64,000 nucleotides of DNA from Charina bottae (taxonomy: Eukaryota; Chordata; Lepidosauria; Squamata; Charinaidae). Location: the NCBI GenBank assembly GCA_023362775.1, contig JALMGJ010000008.1, positions 21,826,501 to 21,890,500 on the forward strand, written 5' to 3'. Both the position numbers and the translations under genes were made by a program. How positions within the stretch are numbered: the stretch's first letter is position 1; every line of letters begins with the position of its first letter. A model generated the notes under the pieces. It made no database searches. It saw only the letters and a list, made by a program, of their open reading frames with translations, and had not been told where the DNA came from. Shown here one piece after another: positions 43,316 through 52,206 of the stretch.

Positions 43316-45409
43316 TTGAAGAACGTAGAGAAAACCACTAGACCAATCAGGTATGACCTAAATCATATCCCTTATGAATATACAGTGGAGGTGAGGAATA
43401 GATTTAAAGGATTAGATCTGGTAGACAGAGTGCCTGAAGAACTATGGATGGAAGTTCGTAACATTGTACAGGAGGCAGCAACTAAAACCATCCCAAAGAA
43501 AAAGAATTGCAAGAAAGCAAAGTGGCTGACTGATGAGGCTTTACAAATAGCTGAGGAAAGAAGGGAAGCAAAAGGCAAGGGAGAAAGGGAAAGATATAAA
43601 CAACTGAATGCAGAATTCCAGAGAATAGCAAGGAGAGATAAGAAGGCCTTCTTAAATGAACAATGCAAAGAAATCAAGGAAAACAATAGAATGGGGAAGA
43701 CTAGAGATCTCTTCAAGAAAATCGGAGATATCAAGGGAACGTTTTGTGCAAAGATGGGCATGATAAAGGACAAAAAAGGCAGGGACCTAACAGAAGCAGA
43801 AGTGATTAAGAAGAGGTGGCAAGAATACACAGAAGAACTATACAAGAAAGATCTTAATATCCCTGATCAATACAATGGTCTGGTCACTGACCTTGAGCCG
43901 GACATCCTAGAGAGTGAAGTCAAGTGGTCCTTAGGAAGCATTACTAACAACAAAGCTAGCGGAGAAGACAGTATCCCAGCTGAGCTATTTAAAATCCTAA
44001 AAGATGATGCTGTTAAAGTGCTACACTCAATATGCCAACAAATTTGGAAAACTCAAGAGTGGCCACAGGATTGGAAAAGGTCAGTTTACGTTCCAATTCC
44101 AAAGAAAGGCAATGCCAAAGAATGTTCAAACTACCGTACAATTGCACTCATTTCACATGCCAGCAAGGTTATGCTCAAAATCCTACAAGCTAGGCTTCAG
44201 CAGCATGTGAACCGAGAACTACCAGAAGTGCAAGCTGGGTTTCGAAGAGGCAGAGGAACTAGAGATCAGATTGCCAACATTCGCTGGATCATGGAAAAAG
44301 CAAGAGAGTTCCAGAAAAACATCTACTTCTGCTTCATTGACTACGCTAAAGCCTTTGATTGTGTGGATCACAACAAACTGTGGCAAATTCTTAAAGAGAT
44401 GGGAGTACCAGACCACCTTACCTGTCTCCTGAGAAACCTGTATGTGGGTCAAGAAGCAACAGTTAGAACCGGACATGGAACAACCGACTGGTTCAAAATT
44501 GGGAAAGGAGTACGACAAGGCTGTATATTATCACCCTGCTTATTTAACTTATATGCAGAGTACATCATGAGAAATGCCGGGCTGGATGAATCACAAGCCG
44601 GAGTTAAGATTGCCGGGAGAAATATCAACAACCTCAGATATGCAGACAATACCACCCTAATGGCAGAAAGTGAAGAGGAACTAAAGAGCCTCTTGATGAG
44701 GGTGAAAGAGGAGAGTGCAAAAGCTGGCTTGAAACTCAACATTAAAAAAACCCAGATCATGGCATCTGGTCCCATCACTTCCTGGCAAATAGAAGGGGAA
44801 GAAATGGAAGCAGTGACAGATTTTATTTTCTTGGGCTCCAAGATCACCGCAGACGGTGACTGCAGCCATGAAATTAAAAGACGCTTGCTCCTTGGGAGGA
44901 ACGCTATGGCAAACCTAGACAGCATATTAAAAAGCAAAGATATCACCTTGCTGACAAAGGTCCGTATAGTTAAAGCTATGGTTTTCCCAGTAGTAATGTA
45001 TGGCTGTGAGAGTTGGACCATAAGGAAGGCTGAGCGCCGAAGAATTGATGCTTTCGAACGGTGGTGCTGGAGAAGACTCTTGAGAGTCCCTTGGACTGCA
45101 AGGAGGTCAAACCAGTCAATCCTAAAGGAAATCAACCCTGACTGCTCATTGGAAGGACAGATACAGAAGCTGAAGCTCAAATACTTTGGCCACCTAATGC
45201 GAAGAGAGGACTCACTGGAAAAGACCCTGATGCTGGGAAAGACTGAAGGCAAAAGGAGAAGGGGACGGCAGAGGATGAGATGGTTAGATAGCATCACCGA
45301 TGTAATGAACATGAATTTGAGTAAACTCCGAGAGACAGTGGAGGACAGGAAGGCCTGGCGTGCTATGGTCCATGAGGTCACGAAGAGTCGGACACGACTA
45401 AACGACTGA
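43316..45409 (+). CDS. BovB reverse transcriptase, open but catalytically altered
   Basis: The longest open frame of the window, 697 residues, ending at the natural BovB stop (EVTKSRTRLND). Order: linker (residues 1-160), KKRWQEYTEELYKKD (~165), PAELFKILKDDAVKVLHSIC (~225), RT motifs YFCFIDYAKAFDCVDH (~337-352) and GVRQGCILSP (~398-407), the motif-C block at 442-445, and the C-terminal CESWTIRKAERRRIDAFERW and MRREDSLEKTLMLGKTEGKR. Motif C reads YADN, not YADD: residue 445 is Asn (AAT at 44648-44650), so one of the two metal-binding aspartates is lost and polymerase activity should be abolished. In a complete BovB this would be the continuation of the endonuclease frame; the Met start is only the first in-frame one. 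Confidence 0.88.
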   Translation: MKNVEKTTRPIRYDLNHIPYEYTVEVRNRFKGLDLVDRVPEELWMEVRNIVQEAATKTIPKKKNCKKAKWLTDEALQIAEERREAKGKGERERYKQLNAEFQRIARRDKKAFLNEQCKEIKENNRMGKTRDLFKKIGDIKGTFCAKMGMIKDKKGRDLTEAEVIKKRWQEYTEELYKKDLNIPDQYNGLVTDLEPDILESEVKWSLGSITNNKASGEDSIPAELFKILKDDAVKVLHSICQQIWKTQEWPQDWKRSVYVPIPKKGNAKECSNYRTIALISHASKVMLKILQARLQQHVNRELPEVQAGFRRGRGTRDQIANIRWIMEKAREFQKNIYFCFIDYAKAFDCVDHNKLWQILKEMGVPDHLTCLLRNLYVGQEATVRTGHGTTDWFKIGKGVRQGCILSPCLFNLYAEYIMRNAGLDESQAGVKIAGRNINNLRYADNTTLMAESEEELKSLLMRVKEESAKAGLKLNIKKTQIMASGPITSWQIEGEEMEAVTDFIFLGSKITADGDCSHEIKRRLLLGRNAMANLDSILKSKDITLLTKVRIVKAMVFPVVMYGCESWTIRKAERRRIDAFERWCWRRLLRVPWTARRSNQSILKEINPDCSLEGQIQKLKLKYFGHLMRREDSLEKTLMLGKTEGKRRRGRQRMRWLDSITDVMNMNLSKLRETVEDRKAWRAMVHEVTKSRTRLND

Positions 45410-45687
45410 ACAACAACAACAAATGGTTTGGAAATGGTGGTATCCCTGACTCCCGTCTCCTCTTACCGGATTAGCGCCATTGACACTCCTCAGACTACGA
45501 GGTGACATTCTGAAGTACAAATGGGGTAATTCTGAGTGTTTTCTGTCCAGGAAAACACTCTAGGGCAACAGGAAAACCTGCCTGCGCCTCCCCCCCAAAT
45601 CCACCCTGGCAGCTCTGCCCGCTGAATCGCGAGCAGGGTGTTCAGTTGGCCATAATCTCACCGGAAGTCCAGGGCTTTATTATCTTT

Positions 45688-46015
45688 CATGATATCTGTA
45701 CCATAAACTTTTGGAAATGAAGTAGAGACCTCCAAAAATCACAATTATTAAGGAGAACAACAACAGTGGGTTAACTGGCACATATGCTTTGCATATAATT
45801 GATACCAGATTCATTCCTCAATATCTTTATCTAGAATGTGACTACAGGGGGAAAAAATATCTGAAGCTAATTGTTGCTATTTGGTGTGTAGATTAAGTCC
45901 CTCAATTTAGTATATTTATATACTATATTAGTTATATTATTATTTATATTTATTTATATTTATACAGTATATCATTTATATTATTATTTATTATTATATA
46001 TTTATATAGTATATA
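45688..46015. other. No gene seen; AT-rich
   Basis: The interval 45900-46010 is nearly pure A/T with repeated TATTTATAT and TATTATTTAT. Nothing else was recognised. Confidence 0.5.
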
Positions 46016-46348
46016 GAGCCAGTTTGGTCTAGTGGTTAAGGCAACAGGCTAGAAACCAGGAGACTGAGAGTTCTAGTCCCACCTTAGGCATGAAAGCCGG
46101 CTAGTTGACTTTGGGCCAGTCACTCTCTCTTAGTCCTAGGAAGCAGCCAATGGGAAACCAGGAGACTGATTGTTCTAGTCCCGCCATAGGCATGAAAGCC
46201 GGCTGGGTGATTTTGGGCCAGTCACTCTCTCTCAGCCCAACTCACCTCACGGGGTTGTTGTTGCGGGGAAAATAGGAGGAGGAAGGAATATTTGGTATGG
46301 CTGTTGTGGGTCTTCCGGGCTGTGTGGCTGTGTTCTGGAAGTTGTGGT

Positions 46349-46392
46349 TCCTAACGTTTCACCAGCATCTGTGGTCAGCATCTTCAGAGGGC
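46349..46392 (-). ncRNA. Hammerhead-like motif, PLE family 2, left arm
   Basis: Reverse complement of the motif at 46451-46494: CTGAAGA box, weak hairpin (ACC...GGT plus GCTG repeats), GAAACGTT, with TCC before and AGG after the core able to form the start of stem I. Confidence 0.5.
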
Positions 46393-46450
46393 AGGAGCAC
46401 AGACAGAAGCGAAACCTGGGCACAGAGATTTCGCTTCTGTCTGTGCTCCT

Positions 46451-46494
46451 GCCCTCTGAAGATGCTGACCACAGATGCTGGTGAAACGTTAGGA
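46451..46494 (+). ncRNA. Hammerhead-like motif, PLE family 2, right arm
   Basis: CTGAAGA, one extra T, then GCTGACCACAGATGCTGGT and GAAACGTTAGG. The palindromic ACGT after GAA could form stem III between two copies. Stem II is weak in this copy (3 bp by eye), so activity is doubtful. Confidence 0.5.
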
Positions 46495-46680
46495 ACCACA
46501 ACATCCAGAACACGGCCACACAGCCCGGAAGACCCACAACAGCCATCGAACTCCGGCCGTGAAAGCCTTCGACAATACAGTATTTGGTATGTTCGCCGCC
46601 TTGAGTTATTTATAAAAATAATAAAGGTGGGATATAAAATAAATAAATAAATAAATAAATAAATAAATTTTAATTATGTT

Positions 46681-49600
46681 GGACTAATCAATTATTTATT
46701 TATGCCCATCAATTAAACCAAACTATCTGGGGATGATGATGATGATATAGGAAATTGCATCTAACAAAATTGTAGGACAGTGAATTGGGGAGCCTAGTGA
46801 AGAAACACAGATCTAAATAAATCTCAATATTGGGTAGCTGTCTATAAATAGATTTCACATAGATTTTATATTTTCATTGGGCTGGTCATGGGGTATTGAA
46901 GCTTGGATAACTTCTTGCAATCACATAGCAAGTGTTGTTGTCTGCTAAGCCTCAACACCTCTTTACCTAATATATACTGAGGTATATAGTCTTTTATTTT
47001 TAATCTTATACAGTACATCTCCATTTTTACTTGTAGTATTACTAAGTGCTGCCTTATGGCAGTAATAAAGTTTTGATTTGATCTGAGTTATCTAGGGCTT
47101 TCTGGGATTATTCTCTTCTTCCTCATTACACACATACCTGGAAGAAGGACTTGGTTAGAAGGAGATTGGTTAGTTCTGTTCTCTTCCTCCATTTTCTTTC
47201 ACTTTCAAAAATATAGAATTCCTTCCCAGGGGCATCATATAAAATGAAGATGATCTTCCTGGTGAAACATATTATGGTTAATGCAGAACATGTCAAGGCT
47301 AAGTCTGTACCATAGAAAGTTTCCCAATTCTTTGCCATGACTGTTTTTACATGTGTCAGTGCACCAGAGGTCACTAAATTGTATTTTTAGGGCCAATCAA
47401 TTAATTATAAGTGGCATTAGTTTAAATTCTGTGCCCAGTGAATAGAGGAGACCAACAGGTAGAGATAAAAGTGTATTCAGCAATTGTCATTGAATGTATC
47501 CTGCAGGAGTAGATACAAGCATTGGGATGGTTTCAGACTGTCATACTCCTCGCTTTCCCGTTCTGAAAACAGCAAATCGACTCACATGCACGAAAGAGTT
47601 AACCTGGGTCGAGAGATGCGAGGCTGGCACTGGCATTCCAGAACTGTTTGGGTAATCAGTGCAAGGTCATAGAACAATTTTTAAAATGTCTGTTTCAACT
47701 AGGTGTTTTTTTTCTTTTTAATAACCCTGAAGAAGGAGAGAGAAGTTGTTCTTTGCGTGAACGTGTAATTCTTTCTGATGAATGGGAGAAGAACCTATGG
47801 AATTCCAAAGACATTGCTCAATAATTCCACACAAGTGGCCAAGTAGGTTCTAAGGGGAGCTGTGTTCTGCTTTTTGTATAGAGTATACAATAATAGCCAT
47901 TTCCCTTCTTGGAGTGTACTCCTTGAGTATGCTGCTCTTTCTTCAAGCATGTTCCTCGTAGCATGAGCTTCAGTGATAAAACTACATATAACTGAGTGTT
48001 CCATGCAGCTCAGTTCTCATAGAACTACTTTATGTACCACTGAAGAGCAGGAATACAATCAGCCTTCATTTCTTCCCATTTTAATTTAGAAAAGAAAACT
48101 TATGATTCTCCTGGCAAAGCTCACTTTTTACATGAAGTATTATATTTCTAAGATTTATTGAGATATTAACATGGAAATGATGGTGTTAAACAATACTTCA
48201 AACAGCTCTAAAAGTGTAGTGGGAATCAGGATTTTATATAAAGAAAATTAGTTACATAGGTAACATTATTATATAATTTCCCATAGGGTCCCCACATCAA
48301 GCCAGATTTTATTATATTTTAAAACAAAGTTGCTTGACTTGTTCCTTATATAACAGACAGTAGGATGCAGCACTAGCCTAAGATAGTGCACAAGATGAGC
48401 AAAGACATCTGTTAATGGTACCACAAATAGTTATAAACTGTGGTGCTCAGATGGCTTTGCAGCCAAGCTAAGGCCTTCTAATTTATTTTTATAGTCAGTG
48501 GATGCCTCATTTTTCATGGTTTGATAGTTTGCATTCATATGTACCAATAACTTCCAGTGCAATCATTTTTACACAGCATGTTTCCCTGGCAAACACAAGA
48601 TGCTATAGTTAATGGTCTGCTGGTGGGTAGCCATTTTTAACTGCAGGCTAGTACAAGGAACCTTATTTGCTTCCTGAAAAATTAATTTGTAAAAAGGGTT
48701 TTATATTAACATACAATATGTCTTCATTCACAGAGGTGTGCATTAAACTAACCAAGATATATGCCCAAAAGGACAAATGTCTGAAAGTTTGTAACTTTTA
48801 ACTTTTTAAAAATAAAAAAATGAGAATGCTATGAATGTTGGACTGAATCCAAGCACTGCTTTCATAGAGGCACTATTTTGAGTTGAAAGGCAGGGTTTTT
48901 CTTTTCTTTCCCCTTTCTGGAGAGTAAGTGAATCCAAATTAGATTTCAGAATGGGAGAAGTTATTTTTCCCCTTCATTTATTTTTTAAAAAGAGCCCACA
49001 TGGGCCCTGCAAGTTCAGCTGCTCCTCCTACTCTGGAAATCATGATTGCCTGATCATGATCATCTTCCCCTCTCCTTGCATGATAACCTTGCCTCTATTA
49101 TTTTCTTCTTTAAATTAGCCCCCTACCTTAATTAATTCATATATCTATGAATATGTACAACCCAGTTGGATGCAGCAGAACTGAGAAATAAGTAAAGGCA
49201 TTGTAGTTAGTGCAAACTGCCATCAATTTGCTAGGAGAAATTAAGGATGTTAGCTTGGATGCTATTGTTCTGGTTGCAAAGGTACGTTACTGGAAGGAGC
49301 CAGAAGCAGAAGAAATGGAAGGTAAAGTAGGTAGAGATTGAGATTGATGAAAGCCACGCAGGAAGCTTCTTGTTAGATAGATTGGGGTCAGTAAAATAAT
49401 CAAGAATTATTTTAAAGAATTAAGGCCTGGCAAGGCAGGGAGTCTGTCCCAAGGAAACAAAACTCAGAAATATTAGGGAAGATGCAACAAGTTGTAAGTG
49501 CACCAATAGATCCAGAAAATATGCATGGGAGAAAAGAGTTAAGCAGGATAAGTTTGGCTTGAAGAGCAATAGCAAGGGAAAAGAAGAAAAAGAAAGGAAG

Positions 49601-49910
49601 GGGGCAATATAAGGAGATAAATAAGATATGAAATAATATTTTAAGGAAAAGAGAAATGCTACTCATAAGTAAGCACCAGGCTCTTTTCACTGCTGCACTT
49701 TGTCCAGATAAGATTCCAGGGGAGAGAGACAGCTTGGGAGAGAAAAGATTCAGGCATATAGATTGGCTCATTCAGAGAAAAAGGGACTGGCAGTTTTATG
49801 GGGAAGGAAATCATTCAGTGAATTGCATGGGGAAGATTTAAACTTTGAAGAGCTGAGAGGAGAGCTGCTAAGTGAAACTTTTATCAGACAGCAGTTTCGA
49901 GCATCTCTCA
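46681..49910. other. No gene seen
   Basis: About 3.2 kb without a clear repeat or exon. The stretch ending GGCAGTAATAAAGTTTTGATTTGAT at about 47060-47084 looks like the 3' end of an unidentified old retroposon. The remaining short frames lack domains. Confidence 0.45.
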
Positions 49911-50032
49911 GATCAGGTGTGAACCTGTGGTCCTCCAAATACTTCAATTCACACCATTCCTCACTATTGGCTATGCTGACTGGAGGTAATGATAGTTGTT
50001 GTTCAGTGATGTCTGGAAGGACACAGGTACAC
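49911..50032. mobile_element. Short hAT-like MITE
   Basis: GTGAACCTGTGGTCCTCCAA at the left and, inverted, GTACCTGTGTCCTTCCAGAC at the right. The middle has CACTATTGGCTATGCTGACT and GGAGGTAATGATAGTTGTTG. It is a second copy of the family at 21696. Confidence 0.6.
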
Positions 50033-51965
50033 AATATCCTTTTTACAAAGAATCAAAAACTCACAAACACATTCCAATTTCACTGCCCTTTTAAAAAAAA
50101 TATAATTCTTAATTTGATTAACAGAATCTCTATTCATTAAGACTATGTTCATCTTCAAAGGGGCACTGATTCATTGATTAATCTAAATGCCTCTTTTAAG
50201 TGGCCCTCCTTTGAAATAATGCCAAGGTTAATCCTGGGGCTAGAAGGAGATTTTGCCCATGTACAGAGGCCTCTTAAGACCTAGGTAGTTAGGTAAATCG
50301 AATTGAGACACTTTGATAATTTAGTGTGAATTGTTGAAGTAGTGCAACTCAATATTGTTATTCAAAATGCCACCTCTAATAGGTTGCTATGATGATTTGG
50401 ATTAAAGCAAAAACCTCAAAATTAGAGGGGCATGACTTCTCACAGCTCTACTATGCATATACATTAATATGGATAGTTGTAGAATCTGAAGTTGTTCCCG
50501 ATACAGATTTCTTTGAAATGATTTAGTAGGTAGGTGATTTTGCTAATTATTTTGCTAATAATTTGTGTCTGATTACTATAGAGAGAATGGCTATGGGTAT
50601 TGTAGGAATCTTGGCTTCCTTTATTGATATTTTTATTCCCTAGCCACATAGCAAAATGATGTAAATAAGATGCTCTTGGACCATGTAGATAAATTTTTGA
50701 ACTAGTAGGTGTCCATGTTTTATATGCAGGTACTGAAATGTTCTTTAGTCCCTGATCACTCTGGGATTCATTCTTTTAATTGTTAATTACTCAGTGACCA
50801 CTTTGAAGTACCATTTTTCAATGATTCTGTATGTTAGATGGAGAGAGAAATCCCACTGCTAATTTTTGAAAGTATACAACCTCATCATTACGATCATGTT
50901 TAAACATTAGGGTGATTGCTTATGAACTTATTTCCACTTCCCCAAGTTAGGAAATTATCATCATACAATTGTAAATGTGTAACTAATTATGATATAAATA
51001 TAAATCCAGAGTATGGTAATATGTCATATTTAGTGAATGAATTACTACTGCATTTTTTAAAATGCCCCCAAAAGAACAATTTGGGATTTGGGATTTTGTT
51101 TGCCATGCAGCATTCTCTGGGCTTCTCCCAGGTAGAAAGAATTTTTCTTGGTCTAGAAACAACTAAGAGATTTTTAAAGAAAATAACTACCAAGACCTTT
51201 CACATCAGGTATAGAATAGATATTCTATCACAGTTTGCTATTTGAGTAGAATCCTAATACAGTTTTGGGTTTTTAACAAAAACTAGATTACAAAATAATG
51301 CAGAATAGCTTTTGGTTTTTTTTAAAAAAAACTTTGTTGTTGGTTGTGGGAGATATGGATGAAACCTAATTACTGCTTCATGATTATATACCAGTGAGCA
51401 AATGGACAGCTTAGTTTGTGTCTGCAGTTAACTAAAGCACAGTAGAAGTCAAAATGCAATCAATCCACCAATTTACAGTGACAGAATAATAGTTTAGAAC
51501 AAACTGATCTCTCAGCAGCACTAAATCAAGTTAACTTCTTTATATTTTCATGGGGATACTTTATGGAGTCATTTGCTTGTCAGTACTTCTCCAAAGCTTG
51601 TGCAGAATGTTGTGAGCTGTTTTGTTGTTTGTTTCTTTATGCATTCATGCTTTCCGTCATTTCTCTTGCCAGTAATAATACTGTATATTGTTACAAAAGT
51701 TGAAAAACAATTCGTTAGAAAACCACGCAGCAAATTTAAGGGAGTTTTGTATCTGGTGAGGAGCTTGAAGCATCCAGTAAGGATGTAAGCCAAATGCCCA
51801 ATGGTCTCTTTGGCCCATGCAATGAAGTTGCAAACCATTGCTGAGCATGGTGTATGCATTTGGCAGTCCCATTCCCAATAATAGGTAGCCTCACAGACTG
51901 AATGCTGATGATGGGAGAGTGCATTTTGGCCCCTGCCAGAATCAAGTTTGTAACTCAGTAGATTC
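50033..51965. other. No gene seen
   Basis: Unique-looking AT-rich sequence with short frames that lack domains. Confidence 0.45.
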
Positions 51966-52206
51966 CTTTATTTGTTTGTTTGTTTGTTTGTTTGTTTATT
52001 TGTTTGTTTGTTTGTTTATTTATTTATTTTCCCATCTTTATTATTTTTATAAATAACTCAAGGCGGCGAACATACCTAATACTCCTTCCTCCTCCTATTT
52101 TACCCACAACAACCCTGTGAGGTGAGTTGGGCTGAGAGACAGGGACTGGCCCAAGGTCACCCAGCCGGCTTTCATGCCTAAGGCGGGACTAGAACTCACA
52201 GACTCC
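51966..52206 (-). mobile_element. tRNA-derived SINE, head truncated
   Basis: Starts with an expanded (TTTG)n/(TTTA)n tail (51967-52030), then TCTTTATTATTTTTATAAAT, ACTCAAGGCGGCGAACATAC, GGCCCAAGGTCACCCAGCCG and GGCTTTCATGCCTAAGGC to ACTAGAACTCACAGACTCCT. The tRNA-like A box is missing. Same family as 6720 and 46016. Confidence 0.85.

Larger units (their letters stand above)
42587..45422 (+). mobile_element. BovB/RTE LINE, 2.8 kb, 5' truncated
   Basis: 11-bp TSD ATGGTTTGGAA (42576-42586 and 45423-45433) in the leader of L1-like element B. It starts within the endonuclease domain and runs to the 3' signature GAGTCGGACACGACTAAACG and (AAC)n tail. It belongs to a different 3' subfamily from the 34.5-kb copy, which ends GAGTCGGAAGCGACTGAACG. 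The 3' 430 bp are ~99% identical to 29626-30060. Confidence 0.95.
40906..45668 (-). mobile_element. L1-like ORF1-only element, copy B, with nested BovB
   Basis: Bounded by a perfect 19-bp TSD CCAGGGCTTTATTATCTTT (40887-40905 and 45669-45687). On the minus strand it has a GC-richer 5' end near 45668 (CTTCCGGTGAGATTATGGCC), a leader, one frame (42305-42015) and a long AT-rich 3' UTR that ends in a short A-tail. A BovB lies at 42587-45422. Without it the element is about 1.9 kb. It matches copy A (8699-11297) in the 5' leader (ACTAGGTCGAG-like, CCTCCCGTTT-like), the frame start and the 3' end (TGACTTCC, TTAACAAGAA). Long TSD and A-tail point to L1-type machinery. No RT is encoded. Confidence 0.75.
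46300..46580. mobile_element. PLE fold-back insertion, 281 bp, with 11-bp TSD
   Basis: Perfect TSD TATTTGGTATG (46289-46299 and 46581-46591) inside the SINE. Two 118-bp arms (46297-46414, 46429-46546; the first three bases belong to the target duplication) are reverse complements with two mismatches seen, separated by 14 bp. The unique tail after the right arm reads GAACTCCGGCCGTGAAAGCC. Arms contain ATGCTGGTGAAACGTTAGGA and GGCCACACAGCCCGGAAGA, typical of a vertebrate PLE terminal repeat. It has no coding part. Confidence 0.9.
46016..46680 (+). mobile_element. tRNA-derived SINE with internal duplication, split by PLE
   Basis: Head AGCCAGTTTGGTCTAGTGG, B box AGTTCTAGTCCCACC, body GCATGAAAGCCGGCTAG and GGGCCAGTCACTCTCTCT. 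The head-body part from GAAACCAGGAGACTGA to GGCCAGTCACTCTCTCT occurs twice (about 46057-46130 and 46156-46232), joined by TAGGAAGCAGCCAATGG. After the PLE insertion (46300-46580) the SINE resumes with GTTCGCCGCCTTGAGTTATT, TATAAAAATAATAAAGG and an (AAAT)n tail at about 46643-46670. Confidence 0.85.

Noticed and set aside
44449..45381. 310-codon minus-strand frame opposite BovB RT
   Set aside because: Antisense shadow of the BovB frame, with no domain of its own. The same holds for the plus-strand frames over 34575-36540 and 31859-33148.
47722..47770. Possible hammerhead (CCTGAAGAAGGAG...GTGAACGTG)
   Set aside because: The second box reads GTGAACG instead of GAAACG and no convincing stem II is present. 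It could be a decayed PLE but is too weak to call.
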